Shown here: piece by piece, positions 42,114 through 51,594 of the stretch
How the letters are laid out: each line of letters opens with the position of its first letter
How positions within the stretch are numbered: position 1 is the stretch's first letter
DNA from: Pseudomonadota bacterium
Lineage (GTDB): Bacteria > Pseudomonadota > Alphaproteobacteria > Dongiales > Dongiaceae
Direction of reading: 5' to 3'
DNA: 64,000 nt
NCBI GenBank assembly: GCA_016183985.1
Contig: JACPDN010000005.1
Span: forward strand, 1 to 64,000
Position numbers and translations under genes: made by a program
The notes under the pieces: generated by a model
Seen by the model: only the letters and a program-made list of their open reading frames with translations
What the model was told of the DNA's origin: nothing
The model's database searches: none

Positions 42114-44297
42114 ATGTTGAAGATGCGTCAAGCTGATATGCCGACGTCACGCCGCGCCTTTCTGAAAGGTGCTGCCGTTGCCAGTGCGACCTTTGTCCTT
42201 GGCACCTTCGTGCCATTTGGCCGCTTTGCCCTCGCGGAAGGGGATGCAGCGGCGCCCAAGCCAGTGATCGATCCCAATTTCTTCCTTCGTATCGACAGCG
42301 ACGACACGGTCACCGTGCTGTTGAAGCATCTGGAAATGGGGCAGGGCGTCAGCACGGGCCTTTCGACCTTGGTGGCGGAGGAACTGGATGCCGATTGGTC
42401 GAAGATGCGCTTCGACCATGGACCAAATAATCCGAAAGTCTTCAACAACCTGTTCTTCGGGTCCTATATCGGCACCGGCGGCAGTACCTCTATGGCCAAT
42501 TCCTGGACACAGATGCGCCAGGTCGGTGCGGCGGCGCGGGCCATGTTCGTCGCCGCAGCGGCCAAGCAATGGAATGTGCCGGCTGCCGAGATCACGGTCG
42601 AGAACAGTGTCCTCAAGCACCCGTCCGGAAAATCGGCGCGCTTGGGTGAATTGGTCGAGGCGGCAATGAAGGAGCCGGTGCCGCAAGAGATCAAGTTGAA
42701 GGAGCCGAAAGACTGGAAGTATATCGGCCAGAAACTGCCGCGCCTCGATACGCCGGGCAAGACGACGGGCAAGGCGATCTTCGCGCTCGATTTCAGACGG
42801 CCGAACATGCTGGTCGCCATGGTCGCCCGACCGCCACGCTTCGGCGGCACGGCTGGCAAGGTCGACGATGCGGCGGCACGCAAGATCGCCGGAGTGGTCG
42901 ACGTCGTTCAGATCCCCAGCGGTGTTGCCGTGTTGGCGAAAGATACCTGGGCAGCGATGCGGGGCCGTGAAGCACTCACCATCGACTGGCAGCTCGACAA
43001 ATCCGAAGGCCGTTCCAGCGACGAGATGCTGGCGGAATATCGCGACCTTGCCGGCAAGCCGGGCCTCAAGGCGGATCGCCGTGGTGACGCGGCGGCGGCG
43101 CTGGGAAATGCCAGCGACGTCCATGAAGCGGAATTCGTCTTCCCCTTCCTGGCGCATGCGCCGATGGAGCCGATGAACTGCGTTATCGAGCTGACCAAGG
43201 ATGGTGCCGAAATCTGGGGCGGCAGCCAGTTCCAGAGCATCGACGACTATGCTGTCAGCCAGGTGCTGGGCACCACGCCTGACAAGATCAAGATCCACAC
43301 CTTGCTGAGCGGTGGCAGCTTTGGCCGTCGCGCCAATGCCTTTGCCGATTGGGCGGTCGAAGCCGCGCATATCGCCAAGGCGATCGGTGGCAAGGCGCCG
43401 GTGCAACTGGTCTGGACGCGCGAGGATGACATCAAGGGCGGCCTCTATCGCCCGATGGTGTTGCACAAGCTGAAGGCTGGTCTGAAGGATGGCCGGATCA
43501 CCGGCTGGCAACATGCCATCGTCGCCAAGTCGATCCTGGTGGGCACGCCGTTCGAAGGCATGATGGTCAAGGACGGTGTCGATGCGACTACGGTCGAGGG
43601 TGTCGCCGAGACGCCCTACCAGATCGAGAATTTCGCGGTCGACGTCCATAACGCCAAGACCGAGGTGCCGGTCCTGTGGTGGCGCTCGGTCGGTCACAGC
43701 CACACTGCCCATGTCATGGAGACGACCATGGACGAACTGGCAGGCAAGGCCGGCCAGGATCCGCTCGCCTTCCGCCTCTCTTATCTCAAGGAGGGGGCGC
43801 GGGAAGCGGGTGTTCTGAAACTCGCCGCCGAGAAGGCCGGTTGGGGCAAGGAGATGCCGGCAGGGACTGGGCAGGGCATCGCCATGCACCATTCCTTCGG
43901 TTCCTATGTTGGTATGGTAGCAGAGGTCGCGGCCCAGGAGGGCGGCTTCAAGGTCAGCCGCATCGTGGCGGCGGTCGATGTCGGCATCGCGATCAATCCG
44001 GATGTGATCGCTGCCCAGGTCGAAGGCGCCATCGGCTTTGCCATGTCGGCGATATTGCGCAATCGGATCACCTTCAAGGACGGCGTCGTCGAGCAGGGCA
44101 ATTTCGACGATTACGAACCGACCCGGATGAAGGAGATGCCGGTGGTCGAGGTGCATCTGGTGACCTCCGCCGAGCCGCCCTCGGGCATCGGCGAACCGGG
44201 CCTTCCGCCTCTGGCCCCCGCGATCGGCAATGCGATTTTTGCAGCAACGGGCAAGCGGTTCCGCTCGCTACCGTTCCAAGGGCCGATTTCGGCCTAA
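42114..44297 (+). CDS. Molybdopterin large subunit of an IorAB-type hydroxylase, Tat-exported
   Basis: 727 aa, xanthine-dehydrogenase-family large subunit without FAD domain. Tat signal at residues 12-35 ([19 protein letters not shown]), so the small subunit and cofactor are probably carried to the periplasm with it. [38 protein letters not shown] and the terminal [19 protein letters not shown] are the family's molybdopterin-cytosine-dinucleotide and active-site landmarks, the last containing the catalytic Glu region. Substrate is unknown; relatives oxidise N-heterocycles or aldehydes. SD GAGGGAGG lies upstream. Confidence 0.93.
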   Translation: MLKMRQADMPTSRRAFLKGAAVASATFVLGTFVPFGRFALAEGDAAAPKPVIDPNFFLRIDSDDTVTVLLKHLEMGQGVSTGLSTLVAEELDADWSKMRFDHGPNNPKVFNNLFFGSYIGTGGSTSMANSWTQMRQVGAAARAMFVAAAAKQWNVPAAEITVENSVLKHPSGKSARLGELVEAAMKEPVPQEIKLKEPKDWKYIGQKLPRLDTPGKTTGKAIFALDFRRPNMLVAMVARPPRFGGTAGKVDDAAARKIAGVVDVVQIPSGVAVLAKDTWAAMRGREALTIDWQLDKSEGRSSDEMLAEYRDLAGKPGLKADRRGDAAAALGNASDVHEAEFVFPFLAHAPMEPMNCVIELTKDGAEIWGGSQFQSIDDYAVSQVLGTTPDKIKIHTLLSGGSFGRRANAFADWAVEAAHIAKAIGGKAPVQLVWTREDDIKGGLYRPMVLHKLKAGLKDGRITGWQHAIVAKSILVGTPFEGMMVKDGVDATTVEGVAETPYQIENFAVDVHNAKTEVPVLWWRSVGHSHTAHVMETTMDELAGKAGQDPLAFRLSYLKEGAREAGVLKLAAEKAGWGKEMPAGTGQGIAMHHSFGSYVGMVAEVAAQEGGFKVSRIVAAVDVGIAINPDVIAAQVEGAIGFAMSAILRNRITFKDGVVEQGNFDDYEPTRMKEMPVVEVHLVTSAEPPSGIGEPGLPPLAPAIGNAIFAATGKRFRSLPFQGPISA

Positions 44298-44300
44298 AAG

Positions 44301-44343
44301 GGAGCCAGCTAAACGATTAGCTAAACGTTTAGCTGGCTTTTTT
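44301..44343. terminator. Probable bidirectional terminator overlapping the desaturase 3' end
   Basis: GCCAGCTAAACG and CGTTTAGCTGGC form a perfect 12-bp stem with a loop of about 10 bases, followed by TTTTTTG on the plus strand; the reverse reads hairpin then CCCTTTT. The desaturase stop (44329-44331) and last two codons are inside the right arm. Confidence 0.85.
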
Positions 44344-45282
44344 GTACGGGTGGAAGATCGGTTCCTTGGGGCGGAACAAATAGGCCCGGACAATCGCCCC
44401 ATAGCCGGGGACGAAGTAATTGCCATTCTCGGCGAGCAGCTGGGCCTTCAACTGGCGGTACCGCGCCGGGCGCTTGTACCAAGCCAAAGCGGGCTCGGCG
44501 TGATGGAGCGCGTGCAGATTGTTATAGAGGAACATGAAGCCCCAGAAGGCTCCTGCCTCGCAGATGATCGAACGGGTCTTCTCATCGGGGGTGGCGCGGT
44601 GCTCGGCGTATGAGCGCACCAGGGCCATGGATGTGCCGGGATAAGCAAAGAAGGCGACATAGGCCCAGAACGGGATCTGGCAGATGCCGATCACCCAATA
44701 GAGGATGATCGCCATGGTAAAGAAGTGCCAGGCCCAGGGGACGATCCGGTAACGATCGCCGGATGAGAGGTCGCGGGCGCATTCCCGAATGGATGCAATG
44801 GTATAGTAGCCAGGCCCCAGCAGCATCCGGCCGGCCAGCGTGCGCATCGCCTGTCGCACGGCACGATGCAGACCCGACATGTCAGCCCACTGTTCCTCGG
44901 TCAGGTAATTCGATTCCGGGTCGAGGAAGGGATCGGTCAGATCCTGGTCGATGTGATGGCGCGTATGCGTCTTCACATAGATGTCGTAGGGGATCCACAG
45001 CCATAGCGACCAGCCGACGATCCAGCGATTGAGCCGCCGGGACTTGAACGGATAGCCATGCACCGCCTCGTGCTGCAACGACCCATGAAGGCAGACCGTC
45101 GAGGCACCGAGCGCCAAGGCTGCCCACCAGGGCAACGCATGGAAGTTCCAAGTGATGAGAAAAAAGGCGGCGTATATCCCTGCTGCCAAAAGCAAAGTCG
45201 GGATATCGGCCTCATAGGCGTGGCGGCCAATTTCACCCTTATTTAACCGCAAGGGTTCAGCGGCGTGCGTCTCGGCGGTCAT
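44329..45282 (-). CDS. fatty acid desaturase
   Basis: 317 aa membrane di-iron enzyme. Three histidine boxes: HEAVHG, HTRHH and HALHH, with HxxxxxH spacing as in the FA_desaturase family (PF00487). Four or so membrane segments. The start ATG at 45282 is preferred over the TTG at 45291. The long N-terminus and the DPFLDPESNYLTEEQW loop resemble beta-carotene ketolase/desaturase-like bacterial proteins, so the substrate may be an acyl chain or a carotenoid-like lipid. No partner gene adjoins. Confidence 0.88.
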   Translation of the reverse strand: MTAETHAAEPLRLNKGEIGRHAYEADIPTLLLAAGIYAAFFLITWNFHALPWWAALALGASTVCLHGSLQHEAVHGYPFKSRRLNRWIVGWSLWLWIPYDIYVKTHTRHHIDQDLTDPFLDPESNYLTEEQWADMSGLHRAVRQAMRTLAGRMLLGPGYYTIASIRECARDLSSGDRYRIVPWAWHFFTMAIILYWVIGICQIPFWAYVAFFAYPGTSMALVRSYAEHRATPDEKTRSIICEAGAFWGFMFLYNNLHALHHAEPALAWYKRPARYRQLKAQLLAENGNYFVPGYGAIVRAYLFRPKEPIFHPYKKAS

Positions 45283-45428
45283 GTGCCTCAAATGGGCGCT
45301 AGGTTTCTAGGGTTATTGGTATCCAAAGTATAGGTGGCCAGCAATGAAGAAATACTTATACCCGCCATGCGTGGGCCTTGGTTGCACCCGGCGCGGCGGC
45401 TATGCTCCGGCGCGGAAGGAAATGGTTA

Positions 45429-46286
45429 ATGTCGCTGGAAATGCATCGCGGCCGCTGCCTGTGCGGCGCCGTCAGCTTTGAAATCGAGGGGGATCTCGCC
45501 ACCCCTGCCGCCTGCCATTGCGCCATGTGCCGCCGTTGGCATGGTTCCTTGGGCGTCTATACCTCGGCGCCGGCCGACAGGGTGTATCTGAAAGGGGCGG
45601 AGCATGTCGCCTGGTACCCGTCCAGCGGCGGCGCCGAGCGGGGTTTCTGCCGCCGGTGCGGTTCGAAACTGTTCTGGCGCAAGGTTGGCGATAGTGGCCT
45701 CGATATCACCATGGGCTCCCTGGATGGCCCAAGCGGGCTGCAGCTTTCGAAGCATATCTGGGTCGCCTTCAAGGGGGATTACTACGACATTGGCGACGGC
45801 CTGCCCCAATTCAGCCAATCCTCGGCGAATGCCGCCCCCATCGCACCGGCCGCTGCCGTTGCACCGCCGGCCGCCATCGACATTCACCGCGGCCACTGCC
45901 TGTGTGGCAAGGTAACGATCACGGTCGCCGGCAAGCTGCGCGACATCAGCCAATGCCATTGCAGCCAGTGCCGTCACTGGCACGGGCATGCAGGCGCCTA
46001 TACCAAAGCCTATTGGAAAGACATCGCGCTGACCGGCCGGGAGCACGTGGCCTGGTACCAGTCTTCCGACGCGGCGCGGAGAGGCTTTTGCGATACCTGT
46101 GGCTCATCGCTGTTTTGGGCGCGCAGCGGCGCCGATACAGTTTCCATGCCGGCCGGCGTCTTCGAGGCGCCGATCGCGCCGCGGCAACGGCACCACATCT
46201 TCGTCGCCGACAAGGGCGACTATTATGAGATTCCCGACAAGTTGCCGCAATTTCCCGGCACGGGCGGAAATGCGCTGCCCTTCTGA
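45429..46286 (+). CDS. Tandem GFA-domain protein (two S-(hydroxymethyl)glutathione-synthase-like domains)
   Basis: 285 aa from the ATG at 45429. Domain 1 (residues ~5-115) and domain 2 (~150-265) have the same zinc-binding cysteine set: CLCGAVSF, CHCAMCRRWHG, FCRRCGS and CLCGKVTI, CHCSQCRHWHG, FCDTCGS, and both end KGDYY[DE]I. A Pro/Ala linker (AAPIAPAAAVAPPA) joins them. GFA/CENP-V proteins are usually ~130 aa single domains, so this is an internal duplication. Related enzymes bind the formaldehyde-glutathione adduct, which would fit a demethylating cell; the activity is not established. Confidence 0.88.
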   Translation: MSLEMHRGRCLCGAVSFEIEGDLATPAACHCAMCRRWHGSLGVYTSAPADRVYLKGAEHVAWYPSSGGAERGFCRRCGSKLFWRKVGDSGLDITMGSLDGPSGLQLSKHIWVAFKGDYYDIGDGLPQFSQSSANAAPIAPAAAVAPPAAIDIHRGHCLCGKVTITVAGKLRDISQCHCSQCRHWHGHAGAYTKAYWKDIALTGREHVAWYQSSDAARRGFCDTCGSSLFWARSGADTVSMPAGVFEAPIAPRQRHHIFVADKGDYYEIPDKLPQFPGTGGNALPF

Positions 46287-46316
46287 TCGCATCCACCAGC
46301 CAAAGAGCCAAATCCC

Positions 46317-47120
46317 ATGATCGCGGCGCTGCCGATGTATGACGTTCCGGAGCTCAAGGAAACGACCGACGCATTCTGGCAAGCCTTGCGCGGGCATTTC
46401 GCGGCGGCCGGCGTCACAAAGCTGCCGGAGCAGCTGACGCGTTCTGACGATTCTTATGCGTTGTGGCGGTCGAGTGATCTTATTTTTGCGCAGACCTGCG
46501 GTTTCCCGTTCACCCATGATCTCAAGGACCAGGTGCGCTATCTGGCGACGCCTTGCTATGACGCGCCGGGTTGCGAAGGCAGCAATTACTGCTCCTTCAT
46601 CATCGTGCGCGAAGGCGATACGGCAGCGAAGGGCAGCGATCTTGCCGGTCGGGTTGCTGCCTTCAACAGCAAGGATTCGCAATCCGGCTGCAACATATTG
46701 AAGCACTATCTGGCCGAGCAGGGCGTCGCCAATGGCCTGTTGCGGGGGGCGATCGAAAGCGGTGCACACCGGCAATCGGTAAAAATGGTGAAACAGGATC
46801 TCGCCGATTTCTGTGCCATCGATTGCGTGAGCTGGGCCTTGATCGCGGCCGTGGCACCGGAAGAGCTTGAGGGCTTGCGCGTGCTGGACCGGACCGCCAT
46901 GGCGCCGTGCCTGCCCTATATCACCAGCCTCAGCCTGCCGGTCGAAGATGTGGCGGCACTCAGGGGCGGCCTCGCTGCAGCCTTCGGTGACCCGGAACTG
47001 GAAGAGATCCGCAAGCGGCTGCTGCTGGATGGTGTCGCTGTGCTCGACGAGGACGAATACGACGTAATTCCGCAGCAGGAATTGGCGGCGAAGCTTTCCG
47101 GCTGGGCGCAGGTTGCCTGA
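46317..47120 (+). CDS. PhnD-like phosphate/phosphonate-binding family protein without signal peptide
   Basis: 267 aa, PF12974-type periplasmic-binding fold: ALPMYDVPELKETTDAFWQAL, ATPCYDAPGCEGSNYCSFIIVRE and FNSKDSQSGCNILKHYL. No N-terminal signal peptide or lipobox is present, so it would remain in the cytoplasm, unlike a transporter subunit. No ABC ATPase or permease is nearby. It is read in one direction with the EamA and TusA genes that follow. Could be a ligand sensor or enzyme derived from the fold. Confidence 0.78.
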   Translation: MIAALPMYDVPELKETTDAFWQALRGHFAAAGVTKLPEQLTRSDDSYALWRSSDLIFAQTCGFPFTHDLKDQVRYLATPCYDAPGCEGSNYCSFIIVREGDTAAKGSDLAGRVAAFNSKDSQSGCNILKHYLAEQGVANGLLRGAIESGAHRQSVKMVKQDLADFCAIDCVSWALIAAVAPEELEGLRVLDRTAMAPCLPYITSLSLPVEDVAALRGGLAAAFGDPELEEIRKRLLLDGVAVLDEDEYDVIPQQELAAKLSGWAQVA

Positions 47121-47124
47121 CACC

Positions 47125-48066
47125 ATGACGCCCGGTTCACAAACCATCCCCGGCAGCGGCACCTTGTGGCCAAGCCTTGCCATGATCGGGTCATCCATTT
47201 TCTGGGGGTCGATGTGGTATGCCCTGCGCGAAGTCGAGGCGCAGGGGATTCCGGCAGCGCTTGCCGGCGCACTCTGTTATGGCGTGCCGCTCATTCCGCT
47301 GCTGCCGTTCCTGTTCACGCGCCGCCGCCAGCTGGCTGACGGAGGCTGGCGCGTGCTGCTATGCGGCGGTTCGCTTGCCTGCTGCAACATCTTCTTCGCC
47401 GTCGCCGTGGTGCTCGGTGAAGTCGGCGTCATCATCCTGCTGTTCTATTTGAGCCCAATCTGGTCCACCATTCTGGAGCGGGTGTTCATGAAAACGCCGC
47501 TCACGCCGATCCGGTGGGCGGGGATAGGGCTGGCACTGGTGGGCCTTGCCATTCTCCAAGGTGTCGGTGGCCGCGCGCCCTGGCCCTCAAACCTTGCCGA
47601 ATGGATGGGGCTGGCCGCAGGCATGTTCTGGGCAGTGGCGCTGCTAACCGCGCGCATGTGGTCGCAGATTTCCGTGCTCGACAAAAGCATCGCCCAATTC
47701 GGCTGCGCGCTGCCGATCGGGCTTGCCGTCTATCTGCTGATCGGCAGCCGATATGGCGCTGCTGACTGGCCCCATGCCGCGACGCTGATCGGCGCCTTGC
47801 CATGGATTGCCGCTGCCGGCTTCATCTGGGTGGTGCCTGCGATGGTCCTTAGCCTTTGGGGCGCCGCACGCCTTTCGCCCGGCCGCGCCAGCATCCTGAT
47901 GACCTCGGAAGTCATCGTCGGCGTCGGCTCCGCTGCCTGGCTCGCCGGTGAGGAACTGGGATGGCATAAGATTTTGGGCGGTATCCTGATCGTCAGCGCC
48001 AGCCTGCTGGAATCCTGGCAGGCGCGCCGTGAAAACCAGGCCGCCCGCGAAGGAGCAACCGCATGA
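47125..48066 (+). CDS. EamA/DMT-family transporter
   Basis: 313 aa from the ATG at 47125; a TTG at 47113 inside the preceding gene is the other possible start. Ten helices in two EamA halves (SSIFWGSMWYALREVE, VIILLFYLSPIWSTILERV, SEVIVGVGSAAWLAGEELGW). It overlaps tusA by the ATGA junction at 48063. Not closely related to the two EamA proteins at 21.6-23.4 kb. Substrate unknown. Confidence 0.87.
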   Translation: MTPGSQTIPGSGTLWPSLAMIGSSIFWGSMWYALREVEAQGIPAALAGALCYGVPLIPLLPFLFTRRRQLADGGWRVLLCGGSLACCNIFFAVAVVLGEVGVIILLFYLSPIWSTILERVFMKTPLTPIRWAGIGLALVGLAILQGVGGRAPWPSNLAEWMGLAAGMFWAVALLTARMWSQISVLDKSIAQFGCALPIGLAVYLLIGSRYGAADWPHAATLIGALPWIAAAGFIWVVPAMVLSLWGAARLSPGRASILMTSEVIVGVGSAAWLAGEELGWHKILGGILIVSASLLESWQARRENQAAREGATA

Positions 48067-48290
48067 TTCGCCAATACGATGCCCGGGGCCTCAAATGCCC
48101 GATCCCGGTCCTTAAGGCGCGGAAGCTGATCAAAGAGCTTTCGGCGGGGGACATTCTGGAAGTGGATGCGACGGATCCGGGCGCGCCGAAGGACTTCGCT
48201 CATTTCTGCGAGATGACCGGAAACAAGCTTCTGGAAGGCAGCGAGCCGGAACCGGGCGTGTTTCGGATCCGGGTCGAAGTCGTGGGGTAG
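48063..48290 (+). CDS. TusA/SirA-like sulfur-carrier family protein
   Basis: 75 aa. The signature YDARGLKCPIPVLKARKLIK has the active Cys12 in CPxP, followed by DILEVDATDPGAPKDF. TusA proteins pass persulfide sulfur for tRNA thiolation or molybdenum-cofactor maturation; cofactor sulfuration would be useful to the molybdenum hydroxylase upstream, but that is only context. Coupled to the EamA gene. Confidence 0.9.
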   Translation: MIRQYDARGLKCPIPVLKARKLIKELSAGDILEVDATDPGAPKDFAHFCEMTGNKLLEGSEPEPGVFRIRVEVVG

Positions 48291-48378
48291 GGCGCGAGGC
48301 TACTGGCCCATTGTCCGATCTCCATCGGTGCCGCGCCGCTCGGGCGAAAGAACACCTTCGGCTTGGATATCTTCAGAC

Positions 48379-49416
48379 TCAGAAATTGACGGCCAAGGCG
48401 AGCGTAACAGCGTGGGCCAGCGTCTCGGCATCCTGCTCCGTGGTATCGAGGTGGTCGAAAGCGTAGCCGGCGCTGATGTCGAAGGCGCGGATCATGGGAT
48501 CCCGATTGTGCCAGGTCGCGCGCAAGTCGAGGTGCTGGCTGTCTTCGCTCTGGCGCGCATCACTGGAGAAGCGTGGAAGCTCGTCGGTGCTGCGGCAATA
48601 GCGGAAGCTGCCGGCGAATTCGATCTCGTCGGAGATCGGGAAGGACATGGCGACCACAGGGCCGAAGGAGCTGGCGACATCGGCCAGATCATCGATATTG
48701 GTGACCTTGCGTCCATTCTCCTTCGAAAGCGTATAGGTCGCATCGAAGGCGACATTCAATGACGCATGTTTGCCGAAGCGATAGGCAAGGGCCGTGCTGG
48801 CGGTGCCGGTCGACCAATCATCGCCCAGGGCGGTCGCATCATGAACGCCATAGCGCAGACCGTTGACCATGCGAAGGCCGTCCGCAAGGCCTGTCTCGAG
48901 GCGGAGTGCGGCACCGTAATCGTGGGCGACGATTTCTGCCTCGGTAACAGTGACACGCCAACTCGGCTCGAAATTCAGCGCCAGGTCGTTATCACCGTAA
49001 CGCCACTTCGTTTCGGCCCTCGCCACGTCGGTGCCCCATCCGTCGCTGAGATATTTTGTCTTGGCCAGGGAGGCGACGGCAGAGAGGCTGAGGCGGTCAT
49101 CGAGCTTTGTCTCATAACCGGCGTAGAGGCCTGCCTCGACACCAGGGCCACGATCGATGGCCGCGTCTCGCTCACCGAATGTCAAAGGCAGGCCGATAAA
49201 TTCCATCGCTGTCGGTGCTGCAGGCCCCTCCACTTTATCCTCGGCTTCGCGTTCGGCATGGTCCTTGAGAACATCGACATGGAAGGCAAGTTTCAGCGGC
49301 TTCTTTTTTGCGTCGTCTCCCAGTGCTGGCGCCACGCATGTGCTGGCAAGCATAAGTGAGATGGCGACCGGCCGGACGCCGCGATAGGCGCGACCTGCAA
49401 AACAGCGATGATCCAT
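48379..49416 (-). CDS. Predicted outer-membrane beta-barrel protein, 345 aa
   Basis: Start at 49416 gives a signal peptide ending APALGDD. The mature part alternates polar and hydrophobic residues in ~10-residue strands (LSLSAVASLAKTKYL, ALNFEPSWRVTV, ASTALAYRFG, ASLNVAFDATYTL), and the protein ends in LALAVNF with a C-terminal Phe, the Bam recognition signature. No known family named. Single gene. Confidence 0.72.
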   Translation of the reverse strand: MDHRCFAGRAYRGVRPVAISLMLASTCVAPALGDDAKKKPLKLAFHVDVLKDHAEREAEDKVEGPAAPTAMEFIGLPLTFGERDAAIDRGPGVEAGLYAGYETKLDDRLSLSAVASLAKTKYLSDGWGTDVARAETKWRYGDNDLALNFEPSWRVTVTEAEIVAHDYGAALRLETGLADGLRMVNGLRYGVHDATALGDDWSTGTASTALAYRFGKHASLNVAFDATYTLSKENGRKVTNIDDLADVASSFGPVVAMSFPISDEIEFAGSFRYCRSTDELPRFSSDARQSEDSQHLDLRATWHNRDPMIRAFDISAGYAFDHLDTTEQDAETLAHAVTLALAVNF

Positions 49417-49616
49417 GACGCGACCCTTTGACTGATTCCCCTGCAAGCACAGGGTTCGTCAGCGGCATGAACATATGTTTAAGCAGAGATCGTCAGGTTG
49501 GCGGAGAAAGCGGCGCATCGCGCCCTTTCATCCGATTGCAGTGCGTATCGGGCCAGAGAGCAGTTAACCTTTGCGCATATCGATGCGGTTGTCACAGCTG
49601 CGTGAGCGTGCGGCGC

Positions 49617-50219
49617 TTAGTTTTCCGGTCGATTGAGATCGTCTTCAGTCCAGGAGATGAAGAAGAGCAGCACGGTTTCCTGCTGGTAGGAGGCGCTGGC
49701 AGGAGGTGAGGCCGTCGCGATGAGCGTGCCTTCCTTTGCGTCATAGGCAGTGGCCGAGAATTTCGCGACACCTTGCTCGGTGCCGCGTTTGAAGAGGGCG
49801 ATCTCGGGGAAATCAAAGGCGCCACCGGCGAGGGGGACGGGCAGTTCGAAGCTTGGAATGCCGATCAGCATATCTTGCTGATCGACTGAGAGAGCGCCGG
49901 CGCGGATTTCAATGATGCACTCGGCATCCTTCTTGTCTTGGACGAGACGTAGCCCCTGGCGTAGGGCCTGTTCGTGGATGGCCGCGATCGCGTATTTGGC
50001 GTCGTAGCCTTCGAAATTCGCAGGTTCGACGAAGACCTTCTTTCCCGACGGTACGCCGAAATCAATGCTCTGGGCTTGCTTCTCCGCGGCAGTCGAGATG
50101 AGGAGTTGCTCGGTCGCCGTCCGGTCAGGCTTGCTGTCGCGCATGGTCGTGCAGGAAGCAAGCAAGGGCTGGGCGACAAGCAGAGATAGGGCGGGTAGCA
50201 GCGGGAACAGGCGCAGCAT
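49617..50219 (-). CDS. Lipoprotein, DUF6655-like, 200 aa
   Basis: Signal peptide with lipobox LLASC, lipidated Cys at residue 23. The conserved block FGVPSGKKVFVEPANFEGYDAKYAIAAIHEQALRQG (broken here for length: FGVPSGKKVFVEP and YDAKYAIAAIHEQALRQG) is typical of this lipoprotein group, which may assemble at the envelope. It ends with ISWTEDDLNRPEN. Function unknown. Flanked by the OMP gene (divergent ends) and the TAXI binding protein. Confidence 0.75.
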   Translation of the reverse strand: MLRLFPLLPALSLLVAQPLLASCTTMRDSKPDRTATEQLLISTAAEKQAQSIDFGVPSGKKVFVEPANFEGYDAKYAIAAIHEQALRQGLRLVQDKKDAECIIEIRAGALSVDQQDMLIGIPSFELPVPLAGGAFDFPEIALFKRGTEQGVAKFSATAYDAKEGTLIATASPPASASYQQETVLLFFISWTEDDLNRPEN

Positions 50220-50317
50220 ACGACAAGGTCCGGGAAGGTCGCGGGAACTGCCCCATCAACAACGCAAGCCGCGTTTTGGTTTCGTCGGACGGAGATTTTA
50301 CCGGGAGAAGAGGACGG

Positions 50318-51472
50318 TCAGTTCGTCTTGATCGCCGGATCGGCCCGCAGCGCGGCCGGCAGGAAGCGGGTCACACCGTGCTCGTCGTAGTATTTGAGGG
50401 CGCCGGCATGGAACGGCACACTGACACCGGCGATGGCGAGCTGCAGATCGAGCGCCTTGCCGGCAGCGGAGACCTGGTCGAGGTTTTTGCGCGTGGCTTC
50501 CAGCCAAACCGCGCGGGTCAGCTCATAGGCAATCTCGGCATCGAGGGCCGCCGGAACAAGCCAGACCGCCACCAGTTCAACCGTCCGCGTTTCCGGGACA
50601 TTGCGGAAGGTGCCGGTCTTGATGACGCCGGCGGCGACGAAGCCGAAGCTCTTCATCATTTTGTTGACCGGCTCGCCCTCGATGGGGAGGAAGCGCAATG
50701 GCATCGAGTTGGCGAGATTGGTCACGTCACGGCTATCGAGCGCGTCAACGACGATCATGGCGTCGATCTTGCCGGCGGCGAGCGCTTCGGAGGCGGCGGG
50801 GAAGTCGAGATAGCTGGGCTTCACCCGCTTGGTGCTGAGGCCGTGGAAAGCGAGGATTTGGCGGGCGGTGACGGCATTATCGCTGTTCTCGGCGCCGAGA
50901 TTGACGCGCAAGCCCTTGAGCTCGACGACATTCTTTGCGGCTGATTGCGGGCCCACGATGATCTTCACATTGAGCCGACCTAGGCCGCAGATGGCGCGCA
51001 GATCGGCGTCCTTGCCAGGCGTCTTGAAGATGTCCTTGCCGCTGTAGGCGAGATAAGCGATGTCCGCCTGAGCTACCGCCGATTCAACCATCTTGGAGCG
51101 AAGCTGGCCCAGATTTTCGACCGAGCCGGAGCTGGTTTGGGCCAAGCCGATCATGCCCGGAATGCCACAGGAGCCGCCTTCGTCGCAGCTGCGCGTCCCT
51201 GGCGGATTGCTGATGGCGCCGCCGATGAGACCGGCCAGCTCATAAATTGGCGTGCCTGGAGCGCCGGCACCGACCCGGAAATAGCTCAGTTCCTGGGCGC
51301 TGGTGCGGACCGGCGCGGAAAGCAGCGGCAGGCCGAAACCGATGGCGCCGGCGGCGCAGGCAGCGCCGCCAAGGCCGAAGAGCACGTTGCGTCGGCTGAT
51401 CAGGTCCGCGCGCAGCCGATCCGATGAAGCCATCGAACGGAATACGCCTTTGCTGACCTTCAAAAAGTCCAT
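50318..51472 (-). CDS. TAXI-family TRAP transporter solute-binding protein
   Basis: 384 aa from the ATG at 51472. Tat-type leader (SRRNVLFGLGGAACAAGAIGF) places it in the periplasm. TAXI landmarks: YFRVGAGAPGTPIYELAGLIGGAISNPPG, then KGLRVNLGAENSDNAVTARQILAFHGL. Typically binds a carboxylate or glutamate-like ligand and delivers it to a 4TM/12TM TRAP permease; no permease gene is in the window, so it may serve a distant one. Confidence 0.88.
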   Translation of the reverse strand: MDFLKVSKGVFRSMASSDRLRADLISRRNVLFGLGGAACAAGAIGFGLPLLSAPVRTSAQELSYFRVGAGAPGTPIYELAGLIGGAISNPPGTRSCDEGGSCGIPGMIGLAQTSSGSVENLGQLRSKMVESAVAQADIAYLAYSGKDIFKTPGKDADLRAICGLGRLNVKIIVGPQSAAKNVVELKGLRVNLGAENSDNAVTARQILAFHGLSTKRVKPSYLDFPAASEALAAGKIDAMIVVDALDSRDVTNLANSMPLRFLPIEGEPVNKMMKSFGFVAAGVIKTGTFRNVPETRTVELVAVWLVPAALDAEIAYELTRAVWLEATRKNLDQVSAAGKALDLQLAIAGVSVPFHAGALKYYDEHGVTRFLPAALRADPAIKTN

Positions 51473-51594
51473 TGTTGTGCCAGTCACTGGGGAGTCGGGC
51501 TGCGGCAAATTTCCGCTTGCACAGCGCCCTTATGATATAGCGCGAGTGTTAATGAGTCGCCAATGCCATGGCGTCACAAAGGTGTGCGTTTCCG

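Noticed and set aside
42147-44156. Long minus-strand frame opposite the molybdenum hydroxylase
   Set aside because: Antisense to a clearly identified gene; composition dominated by His/Arg/Asp.
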